Made by a program: the position numbers and the translations under genes
Shown: positions 20,129 through 27,122 of the stretch, one piece after another
How positions within the stretch are numbered: position 1 is the first letter of the stretch
Layout: every line of letters starts with the position of its first letter
Source of the DNA: a virus
Direction: 5' to 3' (one strand)
Virus record (IMG/VR): IMGVR_UViG_3300042472_000180
Location: 1-28,004 of that record
DNA length: 28,004 bases
The notes under the pieces: model-generated
Database searches by the model: none
What the model was told of the DNA's origin: nothing
Seen by the model: only the letters and a program-made list of their open reading frames with translations

Positions 20129-20147
20129 ATTCGGAAAAAATCCGAAT
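20129..20147. terminator. Hairpin at the end of the 81-aa gene
   Basis: ATTCGGA and TCCGAAT flank a 5-A loop (5 T on the minus strand). It touches the TAA of the minus-strand 81-aa gene. On that strand a T5 run follows some 12 nt later. It is likely a weak terminator in the convergent gap. Confidence 0.4.
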
Positions 20148-20392
20148 TAGTCAAGATCACTTTCCTGATCTAAGTGAAGTAGTTCATCTCTGATCTCCTG
20201 GTAGCTACCCCTGATCAAGCAGGAAGATTTGTCATAGAAGTACATGACTTGAATATCATTCACCAATTCCTGCACATAGGCAATGTCCTCTATTCGAACC
20301 ATTCGCCTCACAAATTCATGCTTGACTTCTAGCCCTAGTTCCTGCCAATCCATAGTACTACCTGCTAGCATGACATCGATCTCAATCCACAT
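20147..20392 (-). CDS. Hypothetical protein, 81 aa, last gene of the capsid/lysis operon
   Basis: A small alpha/beta protein. 'VRIEDIAYVQELVNDIQVMY' followed by 'CLIRGSYQEIRDELLHL' resembles small phage and FlbD-like proteins, in which a 'V-x-x-d-I-x-x-V' strand is followed by 'v-x-e-S-y-e-E-I'. The C-terminus is acidic. It starts one base after the stop of the 183-aa gene. Function is unknown. Confidence 0.55.
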   Translation of the reverse strand: MWIEIDVMLAGSTMDWQELGLEVKHEFVRRMVRIEDIAYVQELVNDIQVMYFYDKSSCLIRGSYQEIRDELLHLDQESDLD

Positions 20393-20393
20393 A

Positions 20394-20945
20394 CTAGAAT
20401 AGCTTTTTAGATATTCCCAAAGTGTGAACTTTTGTCACAGGTTGGTAGCTGTATTCAAACAGATATTTGTTATCCAAGTAGGAAACTTTTGCCAAAGGAT
20501 CAAGAAGGGAATTCACCCCTGCACCTAGGTAGATCCCCTTGGGTTTCTGCACTATTGTTTTGGTTTCCGTGTTGGTGATCGTGTTGGTCACCACAGGAAT
20601 CTTATAATCATTCGTAGCAGTCATTTTTAGGACTTCTCCAAGGACTTCACCACTCACATGGGTACTTCCATACTCCGAAGGAATGGATGTCTTAAACAGG
20701 CTTATTTTAGGCTTATAATCTAAAAGGATTGTATCCCTAAGAATCTGTGATTTTATCCTCATTTTCGGCACATAAACTGTGTCCACTACATGAGAGTAAA
20801 TTGTATCCGTTTCTACCTTCGTTTCAAACTTGTAGACAGTCTCCTGTTCAGGTCTAGGGAATACTATAAAAGCTAAAATCACTCCTGCAATAAAAGCTAA
20901 AATAGCAATTCTTATTTTTTGGTTATCTGTTGAAAATTCCATCAC
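20394..20945 (-). CDS. Membrane-anchored protein, possible spanin-like
   Basis: A 183-aa protein with one N-terminal hydrophobic helix (about residues 11-28, 'IRIAILAFIAGVILAFIVFP'), then a long region outside the membrane ('ETVYKFETKVETDTIYSHVV', 'KTIVQKPKGIYLGAG') and a beta-rich C-terminus. The single N-terminal anchor with a periplasmic extension, in a lysis cassette after holin-like and endolysin genes, suits a spanin or other envelope protein. No cysteine or lipobox was seen that would prove a spanin. DUF6808-like is another possible label. Confidence 0.5.
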   Translation of the reverse strand: MMEFSTDNQKIRIAILAFIAGVILAFIVFPRPEQETVYKFETKVETDTIYSHVVDTVYVPKMRIKSQILRDTILLDYKPKISLFKTSIPSEYGSTHVSGEVLGEVLKMTATNDYKIPVVTNTITNTETKTIVQKPKGIYLGAGVNSLLDPLAKVSYLDNKYLFEYSYQPVTKVHTLGISKKLF

Positions 20946-21163
20946 TGCTCTATGAATAAATTGTCCTGCTCAAGTATTTTTCTTAATTCCTTCCTGCAAT
21001 ATTCATAAGCCTTGTAGGTGTCATCAGATAATTCTTTGTACTTCATTTCTGATCTAAGCAATTGATCAAAGTCCCATATAGCACTTTTATAGTTGTGTCC
21101 ATTTATGGCTGCTTGAAAATCTGTATTATCTTCAGGCAAATCAAATTCTAGTACTGCTTTCAT
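20942..21163 (-). CDS. Hypothetical protein, 73 aa
   Basis: An acidic, helical protein, MKAVLEFDLPEDNTDFQAAI, with 'NYKSAIWDFDQLLRSEMKYK' and 'DDTYKAYEYCRKELRKILEQ'. It starts and ends in ATGA-type 4-nt overlaps, coupling it to the metallophosphoesterase and the 183-aa gene. Similar small proteins occur in phages without known function. Confidence 0.6.
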   Translation of the reverse strand: MKAVLEFDLPEDNTDFQAAINGHNYKSAIWDFDQLLRSEMKYKELSDDTYKAYEYCRKELRKILEQDNLFIEQ

Positions 21164-22041
21164 AGTGGGAATTTATTTGAGTCGATTAACAAATCATAAT
21201 TCTCAGATCCATCCTTCACAAGTCTTCTGCCGTGCAAAGTTAGAATTCTACCTCCTACAGGTTTAACAGGTGCACCTCTTTCAATGTGCCATCCTTGAGA
21301 TCCATCTCCGTATTCTTCTTTGTATGTTCCTGTGATAGCTAGGTGGATCTGCTTCTGCTGTAATTCATACACCCTCTTACCTTGGTTATATTGAAGGGTG
21401 TCCCTTACATCGTTTCTACTTGAGTTCTCATGGATGTGACCCATCACAAAGATGTCCATATTCTCATAGGTCTCTAAAGCCCTAGTCAAGTTGATTGCCC
21501 CTCGTGTAACAATTCCACCGCCTGCACTCCCATGAAAATATTTCATAGTCTTGCTCATTGAAGTACTATTTCTTAATTCATATTTCAGAACCATCCAGCC
21601 CCCGTATCCTCCTGTGAATACATTGCTTTTATTTTTGTAGTTGAATAGATCTACAAATCTTTGAAGGATGTCTGTCTCTGAGTACTTGATGATAGATGTC
21701 TCATGATTGCCGTACCCGATCACAGTCAATAGGTGAGCATAAGGTGACCACCATTCTATAGCCGTTTCCACTACACTATCTAAATACTTTGCATTATTGT
21801 GTTCAGGTCTGATGTCTGATTTGTTGCTTCTCCGATCCATGCGCCCCTGCATACAGCAGAAGAAATCCCCATTGATGAAGATAGGTATCTGATTATCAAG
21901 GCAGTAGTCAAGATGTCGCTTGAGCATATCCCTATCACATTTAGGATTATCCCAATGAATGTCAGACAAAAGGGCTACTCTGTTTTCCTCTTTGCTTAGT
22001 GAAAGAGAATGCACATTCCGTGCAATTTTGGTAAGTTCCAT
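21160..22041 (-). CDS. Calcineurin-like metallophosphoesterase
   Basis: A 293-aa protein with all core motifs of the family: D27-x-H29 (LLSDIHW), G58-D59 (FINGDF), G111-N112-H113-E114, H170 (YFHGSAGG), and G201-H202-x-H204 (VMGHIHE). These bind two metal ions and cleave phosphoesters. The substrate is unknown; nucleotides, DNA or a 3',5'-cyclic compound are possible. It is placed inside the lysis block, its start codon sharing one base with the endolysin stop, which is unusual for a nuclease-like enzyme. It could degrade host signalling nucleotides or DNA late in infection. Confidence 0.88.
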   Translation of the reverse strand: MELTKIARNVHSLSLSKEENRVALLSDIHWDNPKCDRDMLKRHLDYCLDNQIPIFINGDFFCCMQGRMDRRSNKSDIRPEHNNAKYLDSVVETAIEWWSPYAHLLTVIGYGNHETSIIKYSETDILQRFVDLFNYKNKSNVFTGGYGGWMVLKYELRNSTSMSKTMKYFHGSAGGGIVTRGAINLTRALETYENMDIFVMGHIHENSSRNDVRDTLQYNQGKRVYELQQKQIHLAITGTYKEEYGDGSQGWHIERGAPVKPVGGRILTLHGRRLVKDGSENYDLLIDSNKFPL

Positions 22042-22502
22042 TAAATAGGTAGATAGGTTGTTTTTCCTCCCGACCTAACAGCCTTGAGTTTCTGCTTTCT
22101 GTTTCCTGATTTTACGAATGAGACATGAACCCAATCAGGGTTGAAGTCTGTTCCAAACTCCCAAATCAATTGATCAAAGTCTAGCTTATTTTTTATGAAA
22201 TCAAATACCATTCTATTGGTCACTTCACCATTCCCTCCATCCATATCTATATCAATGGCTTGACCTTTGCAATGTTGAGATGATGCGCTACCTTTTATAA
22301 AAGCATTCAAAGCCTTTGATCTGTATCCGCTTGAAATAAAAATAGGAACTCCGAAGTGTTCCCGAATAGGTTCGAATACTTTATCTGCAAGTAGCTTGAA
22401 GTTCTCAAGATGCTCTGCCGTTGGTGTGTTATCTATTCCGTGTCTTTTGGCTGTGTCACTTCTAGTGATCTCAGCTAAATTAAGATGTGGACTGATCTTC
22501 AT
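22041..22502 (-). CDS. Endolysin, peptidase M15 (D-Ala-D-Ala carboxypeptidase-like)
   Basis: A 153-aa protein of the M15_3 peptidase type. Zinc ligands are in 'SSQHCKGQAIDID' (H77, D84) and 'DWVHVSF' (H126). The pattern 'HLNLAEITRSDTAKRHGIDN' at the N-terminus and 'FISSGYRSKALNAFIKGSAS' are characteristic of phage endolysins that cut peptide cross-links of peptidoglycan. There is no signal peptide, so a holin is needed, and the gene next to it is holin-like. The start has an AAACCAAA leader and overlaps the upstream gene by 23 nt. Confidence 0.9.
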   Translation of the reverse strand: MKISPHLNLAEITRSDTAKRHGIDNTPTAEHLENFKLLADKVFEPIREHFGVPIFISSGYRSKALNAFIKGSASSQHCKGQAIDIDMDGGNGEVTNRMVFDFIKNKLDFDQLIWEFGTDFNPDWVHVSFVKSGNRKQKLKAVRSGGKTTYLPI

Positions 22503-22719
22503 TTTTATTGTTATTTGGTTTTTTGAATATTTTTTCAGCAGCCGTGATCCCCAAAGCAGCAGCAGACAGGGCAGCTACCGAATATACTAATGGTTCGTTT
22601 TGGTTTAAAAATAAAGCACAGCATAGAGTGATTCCACTCAATACACCTACTAGTCTTTTACTAGATGCTTCTCCCCCTTCAGACAGGAATCCTTTTGCCC
22701 ATGTGAAGAAGTTTTTCAT
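22480..22719 (-). CDS. Holin-like membrane protein, 79 aa
   Basis: It starts MKNFFTWAKGFLSEGGEASS, followed by two hydrophobic segments (about residues 22-39 and 44-63) and a charged tail ('KIFKKPNNNKNEDQ'). Size, two helices, a polar tail, and its place directly before the M15 endolysin make a holin the most likely role. It starts in an ATGA overlap with the 40-aa basic gene. A second membrane protein lies just upstream, so which of the two is the holin and which is an antiholin is not settled. Confidence 0.65.
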   Translation of the reverse strand: MKNFFTWAKGFLSEGGEASSKRLVGVLSGITLCCALFLNQNEPLVYSVAALSAAALGITAAEKIFKKPNNNKNEDQSTS

Positions 22720-22838
22720 CTCCCTTGTCCCCTGTATTTTTTAGGCTTGTTTAAACTTTTGGAATAGGCTTTCTTTGCCTTCCCGTTTCTCCTTTTTCCA
22801 AAGGTCACCTTGACCTGCGCACTACTTCCCTTCTTCAT
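22716..22838 (-). CDS. Small basic protein, 40 aa
   Basis: An ATG at 22838 opens a 41-codon frame to the TGA at 22718-22716. The product is strongly basic: MKKGSSAQVKVTFGKRRNGK, then 'KAKKAYSKSLNKPKKYRGQG'. It is flanked by overlapping genes: 17 nt with the 67-aa gene and ATGA with the holin-like gene. Short basic peptides of this type are common in this place in Bacteroidota phages. The charge suits nucleic-acid or membrane-surface binding; the function is not known. Confidence 0.65.
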   Translation of the reverse strand: MKKGSSAQVKVTFGKRRNGKAKKAYSKSLNKPKKYRGQGR

Positions 22839-23025
22839 CTTTCTTTGCGTCAAATTTACCTTTCTCGTTTTTGATTTTGTAGATCAAATAGATGATTGAT
22901 AAGATCGAGATGATCCATGTGAAAAACATATTCACAAAGCTAAGCCCAATAACCTGGGATACATTTGCAAAGATGGCTACCAATGTAGAAGGTACTCCTA
23001 GTTCATCACTTTTCAAGATATTCAT
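22822..23025 (-). CDS. Small membrane protein, 67 aa, possible second holin component
   Basis: It starts MNILKSDELGVPSTLVAIFA, with two hydrophobic stretches (about residues 14-29 and 31-50) and a charged tail (KIKNEKGKFDAKKDEEGK). Composition and position before the holin-like gene suggest an antiholin or a second pore protein. Its end overlaps the 40-aa gene by 17 nt. Confidence 0.55.
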   Translation of the reverse strand: MNILKSDELGVPSTLVAIFANVSQVIGLSFVNMFFTWIISILSIIYLIYKIKNEKGKFDAKKDEEGK

Positions 23026-23026
23026 T

Positions 23027-23464
23027 TTAGGCTATAGTTGGGATCACACAAAGGTTCAAAGGCATAGGAGCAGTAACCTGTATAGCAATAGATACTCCTG
23101 CTGTAAAATCATCAAAGCGTTCCTGAAAGAATTCGATAGCAGCATTTGGTGTAGTATTAAAGGTGTAAGAATTATCTAGTTTTAATTTTGCTAGTACATC
23201 CAAAGCCACAAGTAGCTGATCACTTTGAATCTGTAGTCTGTTGCTTTTATCTTCAGTCAATAGATCCGCAAAGAGAAGCACTAGATCATAGCGGAGGGTA
23301 GTGCCGTTATACACGGAAGGTCTCACCACAGTCCAAAGGACAGGGTATTCAATCTCTCCACCATTATCTACATAATCGTAGATATCACCCTCTCCGAATG
23401 TTCGGATCATTGGGTGTGCTTCTTGGATTGCCTTTAACTTTTTGACTAGGTCTACTAATGTCAT
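23027..23464 (-). CDS. Putative tail terminator/neck protein, 145 aa
   Basis: A mainly helical protein with 'VDLVKKLKAIQEAHPMIRTF', 'GEGDIYDYVDNGGEIEYPVL', and 'LLVALDVLAKLKLDNSYTFN' then 'FFQERFDDFTAGVSIAIQVT' towards the end. The 'ERFDDxxAGxxxxIxV' ending is a recurring feature of small proteins that follow the connector gene in Bacteroidota phages and are thought to be tail terminator or neck proteins. The role is inferred from place and pattern. It is one of a run of genes between the portal and the lysis cassette. Confidence 0.5.
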   Translation of the reverse strand: MTLVDLVKKLKAIQEAHPMIRTFGEGDIYDYVDNGGEIEYPVLWTVVRPSVYNGTTLRYDLVLLFADLLTEDKSNRLQIQSDQLLVALDVLAKLKLDNSYTFNTTPNAAIEFFQERFDDFTAGVSIAIQVTAPMPLNLCVIPTIA

Positions 23465-23516
23465 CTTGCTTGGATAGAAATTCTTTTAGCTTCTTTTCGT
23501 TTTTGCTGTAAGCCAT
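23385..23516 (-). CDS. Possible small basic ORF, 43 aa
   Basis: The ATG at 23516-23514 opens three bases after the connector stop codon. The frame (MAYSKNEKKLKEFLSKQDDI...) ends at a TGA at 23387-23385 inside the 145-aa gene, sharing about 80 nt with it in another frame. It fills a gap in an otherwise packed operon and has a plausible coding start, but there is no family support, so it may be spurious. Confidence 0.3.
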   Translation of the reverse strand: MAYSKNEKKLKEFLSKQDDISRPSQKVKGNPRSTPNDPNIRRG

Positions 23517-23519
23517 TTT

Positions 23520-24113
23520 TTAGAATGGTTTTTTGTATCTGTTCCCTTGGTATCTTTCGCTGTATGGTCGGTGATCTTCATAGTCTCCCCTGCCTAGATT
23601 GATAGCCACCTTGTACTGATTAGATACAGGCTGAATAGTAGTTACATCAGATCCTGGGTTCAAGTACTCAGGGTACAGGGTAGAGTTCGCACAGAGATAA
23701 TTGATAGCCCGTTCAGCATACCACTCAGCATATCCCTTGTAGTATTGGCTGATGCTCTGCAATTCTGCAAAGGTAGGTTCTGTGATGTTCTCAGACTTCC
23801 GCTTCACCACTCCCTTATTTACAAATTTATACTGCATAGCCATAGGCAATTCACCTAGGACATAGTTGAATAGGGTATCTGTTAGATAGCTATCTAGGAA
23901 GGTCTTATATACTGCATTCCCTCCTGATCCTATAGTACCTGCTGAAATGAGGGTGAGGATCTTATCATATAGAGCAGTACCACAGATAGGATGGATGTAC
24001 CTGTCCTGTGTCATCTTGATCACCTGAGTGACATTCTTCAGGTCAATATTTGCGGAGGCTACAGTGAAATCCTTGAAGGACTGCTCACTGATCATTAATA
24101 CATTTGCGCTCAT
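23520..24113 (-). CDS. Head-tail connector-like protein, 197 aa
   Basis: The start at 24113 (MSANVLMISEQ) is chosen because it forms an ATGA overlap with the portal stop; an earlier in-frame ATG at 24149 would lie inside the portal gene. The protein has 'TQDRYIHPICGTALYDKILT' and 'FLDSYLTDTLFNYVLGELPM', a pattern of helical phage connectors (head completion proteins), and ends in a disordered, basic, Tyr/Arg-rich tail (about 170-197). It probably caps the portal. DUF6712-like is a possible family name. No enzymatic motif. Confidence 0.6.
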   Translation of the reverse strand: MSANVLMISEQSFKDFTVASANIDLKNVTQVIKMTQDRYIHPICGTALYDKILTLISAGTIGSGGNAVYKTFLDSYLTDTLFNYVLGELPMAMQYKFVNKGVVKRKSENITEPTFAELQSISQYYKGYAEWYAERAINYLCANSTLYPEYLNPGSDVTTIQPVSNQYKVAINLGRGDYEDHRPYSERYQGNRYKKPF

Positions 24114-26122
24114 CGTGATGTCTTTTCTACTACTACATTTCTTTTCCACTCATGTCGGCAGAATGGAGTTCTTTTGCCTGTGTTAGGGTTGGTGTACCAT
24201 CCTCCACACAATTGAAAAACACTATAGCCTAGCTGATTGGATAGGTTTTGAATTTCTTCCCGTGTGAAGAATAAATCTTTTTTTATTAATTCTGAACACA
24301 AAGGTCTTGATGAAGATCCTGGAAGTAAGTCGGGAGCATCTTTTCTTTTCTCATAAGAATAAAGCACTTTGAAGGAAGTCACAGGTTGAAGTCTCTTGAT
24401 AGCTGCTACCCCTGATCGAGTCACGGATCTAGTGATCAAGCCTTCACGGGTGATCTTTTCAACTAGCACCTGATCATCAATCAAAGTATTGATTCTTGAG
24501 ATCACAGATGCTTCATCTATGCCTACTACCTTAGCTATCTGTGGGATTGTTATATTCTCATTCCTTTGGATCTGAGTGATGATCTTCTTCTGTACTTCAT
24601 TGAGCATATACTCAGCAAATAGATCCTGCTTGACAAAATCATCCATGCTAGAGAAGTGTGTCTTTGAACTTTCAATCACTTTGAATTTATCCTTTGCAAT
24701 ACCTTTGCCTTCAAACTTTGATAGGATATTTGCATCATGTTCTGAGATGCTGCATTCAAGGTGGAGGTGATCAGAGAATCCTTGATTAGGATCTGTGATG
24801 ACTTCTGTAGGGGTGACTATTTCAGTCCGTACAGGTAGACCTATCAAGCTACGCAGTTCATTCACATCCATAGACTCCACTACCTTGGTAGCAATCAATG
24901 GGGATAGGCTATTCAATGAGTTGATGATGTCCTGCGCTCCTGCTGTTTCCTTCTTCTCAATTGGTGCAAGTCCTAGCTTCTCTCTGATCTCATCCTGAGT
25001 CATGTTAGTGCTGATGATCTGCTCTGTGAATTGAAAGGAGATAGGTTCAGTCTTCTTGATTTCAAGTTCAGCTATAATGTCATTGAACTTCAAAAGGTAG
25101 TTCACTACTTCCTCTAGGGCTTGCTGCTTTGAATTCACATAGGTGTTCTGAAATAACTCAGAAGCCTCTCTCATTTCAGATCTACCCCCTAGCTGCCCTT
25201 CAGTCTTAACACCGAAAAGCATAGGACTAGTCACCTTATGACCTGTGAAGATCTCCTGCTGTACTGTCTTATTTAGTAGGTCAAAGTGCTTATCTAATTC
25301 AGTCCCTGATAGGTCAATGATGGAAGGTTCATTCTCTTTGCTGTCATTGAATGCCAACATGAATTTTCCTGCATTCTTAGATCCTGAGAACTTGTCTTTG
25401 AATTGTCTTTCAATTCTATCTTCTTCTTCCTGGGATACCTTCCCTCCGTTCAAGTTGATCAACTTGCTTGAGAACATCCCGTTATTTATGGTGTTCAAAT
25501 GGTACTCACCTATAGAGATATCTAGTTCAATGTAAGAGATAGCCCCTCTGTAGTCAGGCAAAGAATAGGTATTCGCTCCTGCTCTGTATTCCTTGAAGTA
25601 TAGGATCTGTGTGCCTGTGGTATTGTTAGGATCAAATGCAGGGTAGGTATCAAAATCAGGTCTAGGGTTGACATTGTCATTCTTGATCCAATTGTCAGAC
25701 ACATAGAATTCACTATTGTCTGCATTTGTTCTCACCTTGTAGTAGTCTACATGATAGAGTTCTGCTATCTCACCCGTGCCCTTTGTCCATATCACCTGAA
25801 GGTAGTAGCCTCCAAAGATGGATAGATCAGTCACTAGCTTCTTTGTCAATTCGTTTAGGCTTTCCTGCTTGGTGTTGATCCGATCAATCAAGCCGAATGC
25901 CTTCGCCTTCTGCATTTCATCTTCAGCCTTGACAGTCCACCCATTGCCACAGATGTAGTCTACCTTGCCCGTGATGATAGCGTTATTCTTTGCGCTATTG
26001 TTATAGATCCGAAGTAGGTAGTTCGGGTAGTCATTCTTTTCCCCGTAGTAGATGTAGTCCTTTCCTTTTACTTCTTTGTAAACGGGCAGAGGCACTTGAT
26101 CAAACTTGAATAATTTTATCAT
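24110..26122 (-). CDS. Portal protein with winged-helix-like segment and Cys/His-rich C-terminal domain
   Basis: A 670-aa protein. The N-terminal 430 residues match phage portals: 'YYGEKNDYPNYLLRIYNNSA', 'FGGYYLQVIWTKGTGEIAEL', and a helical region with 'GVKTEGQLGGRSEMREASEL', the site where portals often have a conserved 'GxL.' element. Residues 502-578 read like a winged helix ('KKIITQIQRNENITIPQIAK', 'VVGIDEASVISRINTLIDDQ'). The end (606-670) has C609, C639, C655 and H657 with 'GGWYTNPNTGKRTPFCRHEW', which resembles the C-terminal part of MuF-type capsid morphogenesis proteins. Portals are dodecameric DNA gates. This one joins three functions in a single chain, more than the usual 400-500 aa. 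Confidence 0.85.
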   Translation of the reverse strand: MIKLFKFDQVPLPVYKEVKGKDYIYYGEKNDYPNYLLRIYNNSAKNNAIITGKVDYICGNGWTVKAEDEMQKAKAFGLIDRINTKQESLNELTKKLVTDLSIFGGYYLQVIWTKGTGEIAELYHVDYYKVRTNADNSEFYVSDNWIKNDNVNPRPDFDTYPAFDPNNTTGTQILYFKEYRAGANTYSLPDYRGAISYIELDISIGEYHLNTINNGMFSSKLINLNGGKVSQEEEDRIERQFKDKFSGSKNAGKFMLAFNDSKENEPSIIDLSGTELDKHFDLLNKTVQQEIFTGHKVTSPMLFGVKTEGQLGGRSEMREASELFQNTYVNSKQQALEEVVNYLLKFNDIIAELEIKKTEPISFQFTEQIISTNMTQDEIREKLGLAPIEKKETAGAQDIINSLNSLSPLIATKVVESMDVNELRSLIGLPVRTEIVTPTEVITDPNQGFSDHLHLECSISEHDANILSKFEGKGIAKDKFKVIESSKTHFSSMDDFVKQDLFAEYMLNEVQKKIITQIQRNENITIPQIAKVVGIDEASVISRINTLIDDQVLVEKITREGLITRSVTRSGVAAIKRLQPVTSFKVLYSYEKRKDAPDLLPGSSSRPLCSELIKKDLFFTREEIQNLSNQLGYSVFQLCGGWYTNPNTGKRTPFCRHEWKRNVVVEKTSR

Positions 26123-26478
26123 GCTGTTGTATAGGTCTTATAATTACCATTGTACCCGTTGTATCTCACCACTCCTGTAGTAGATAGATCAGGTGCAGTC
26201 AATTCCATTTTTCCTGTAGCAATAATCTCAGCACCGCTACCCGTTTGGGTTACATAGTACCTCCAAAAGCCCACAGTCCCATTAGTGAAAGATGCTGCCA
26301 AGATATTGAACTCTGAAGATCTCTGCTTGAAGTCACTCACATCTGTAAGGGTTAAAGTCACTTCCTCCTTTGTCACTTCATTCTGAAATAGAAAGGTGTA
26401 GGAATTGCTGCTAGTTTCTCTTTTGTCAAATAGGGCTATGTAGATCACACTATTCACCCCCTTCTGAATTATCACCAT
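26119..26478 (-). CDS. Hypothetical structural-type protein, 119 aa
   Basis: A beta-rich protein with 'IYIALFDKRETSSNSYTFLF', 'LTLTDVSDFKQRSSEFNILA', and 'FWRYYVTQTGSGAEIIATGK', followed by a Tyr/Asn-rich end. Similar small beta proteins sit beside the portal in many Bacteroidota phages. It could be a head decoration or minor capsid protein. The start has no clear promoter match, but a strong terminator lies just upstream, so it may start a separate transcription unit. It overlaps the portal start by 4 nt. Confidence 0.5.
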   Translation of the reverse strand: MVIIQKGVNSVIYIALFDKRETSSNSYTFLFQNEVTKEEVTLTLTDVSDFKQRSSEFNILAASFTNGTVGFWRYYVTQTGSGAEIIATGKMELTAPDLSTTGVVRYNGYNGNYKTYTTA

Positions 26479-26512
26479 ACCTTTAAATACAAAAAGCCTT
26501 TAGAATGTACAC

Positions 26513-26540
26513 AAAAAAAACACCCCCAAAATTGAGGGTG
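26513..26540 (-). terminator. Intrinsic terminator after the second structural gene
   Basis: On the minus strand CACCCTC (26540-26534) pairs with GGGGGTG (26527-26521), one G-U included, with an AATTTT loop and a T8 tract (26520-26513). It follows the 167-aa gene and precedes the 119-aa gene, so capsid transcription may be largely stopped before the portal gene. Confidence 0.85.
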
Positions 26541-26569
26541 CTTTCACATCTAAACAACAAACCAAATAT

Positions 26570-27073
26570 TTAGGTAATTGGAATGACTGCTGTCACTTTT
26601 GGACAGAGTTCTTTCTCATTACCTGTGAAGGTCAAAGTATATCCTGATCTATCACCGAAGGCAGTACCTGAAGCACTTCCTCCACCTGTTAAATCCAAAC
26701 CATTACCTATTCCCAAAAACCAATTTTCTCCATTATTGTCTGTCGCAATTACAGCAAGTCTATTTTTTCCCAAAAGAACTATTTCATTTCGAGTGTTGAC
26801 TTGCAATTTGTTAAGAATAATTTCGAGTGTTTGGGCATAGAAAATAGTACCATTCTGCACATTCGTATTGACAGCCTCAGCAAAGTTTGAAGATTCTTTC
26901 ACAAGATCATACTTGTAGAATCTCTTGGTTGCATCCATAGTCAAGGTAGTTACTACTCCTGCTGCTATGGTTACTGTAGCCAAATCTTCATAAGGTGCAA
27001 AGTATACTGCTGTCAAACCACCTACACTGTCTTTGCAGTCTAGTGTGTAACTCTGAGTTAAGGCACAAGGCAT
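26570..27073 (-). CDS. Structural protein downstream of the capsid gene, 167 aa
   Basis: A Thr/Gly/Asn-rich beta protein, MPCALTQSYTLDCKDSVGGL, with 'AVYFAPYEDLATVTIAAGVV', 'LLGKNRLAVIATDNNGENWF', and 'GSASGTAFGDRSGYTLTFTG'. Its position directly after the major capsid gene, the high beta content and the strong terminator behind it, fitting abundant expression, support a virion component such as a decoration or tail tube protein. No specific family is proved; the 'GxxxGDRSGYTLTFTGxE' ending resembles tail tube or capsid-associated proteins in Bacteroidota phages. Confidence 0.55.
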   Translation of the reverse strand: MPCALTQSYTLDCKDSVGGLTAVYFAPYEDLATVTIAAGVVTTLTMDATKRFYKYDLVKESSNFAEAVNTNVQNGTIFYAQTLEIILNKLQVNTRNEIVLLGKNRLAVIATDNNGENWFLGIGNGLDLTGGGSASGTAFGDRSGYTLTFTGNEKELCPKVTAVIPIT

Positions 27074-27098
27074 ATTTATATTTTATTTATAAAGTGAA

Positions 27099-27122
27099 GG
27101 GGAAGACGCCACCATCTTCCCC
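27099..27122. terminator. 8-bp hairpin after the major capsid gene
   Basis: GGGGAAGA and TCTTCCCC flank an 8-nt loop. On the minus strand the hairpin follows the capsid stop codon (27134) and lacks a U-tract (TTCACTTTAT); on the plus strand it is followed by AATTTTTTTA, a good terminator. It may partly terminate capsid mRNA or protect its 3' end, while blocking antisense transcription into the capsid gene. Confidence 0.6.

Noticed and set aside
22892-23179. Plus-strand open frame across the 67- and 145-aa genes
   Set aside because: It runs antisense to two well-placed genes and has no motif or leader.
24114-24149. N-terminal extension of the connector-like protein from 24149
   Set aside because: It lies inside the portal gene, and the ATGA overlap at 24110-24113 gives a better start.
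25245-25535. Plus-strand open frame inside the portal gene
   Set aside because: Antisense to a conserved portal region; composition and lack of motifs suggest a shadow frame.
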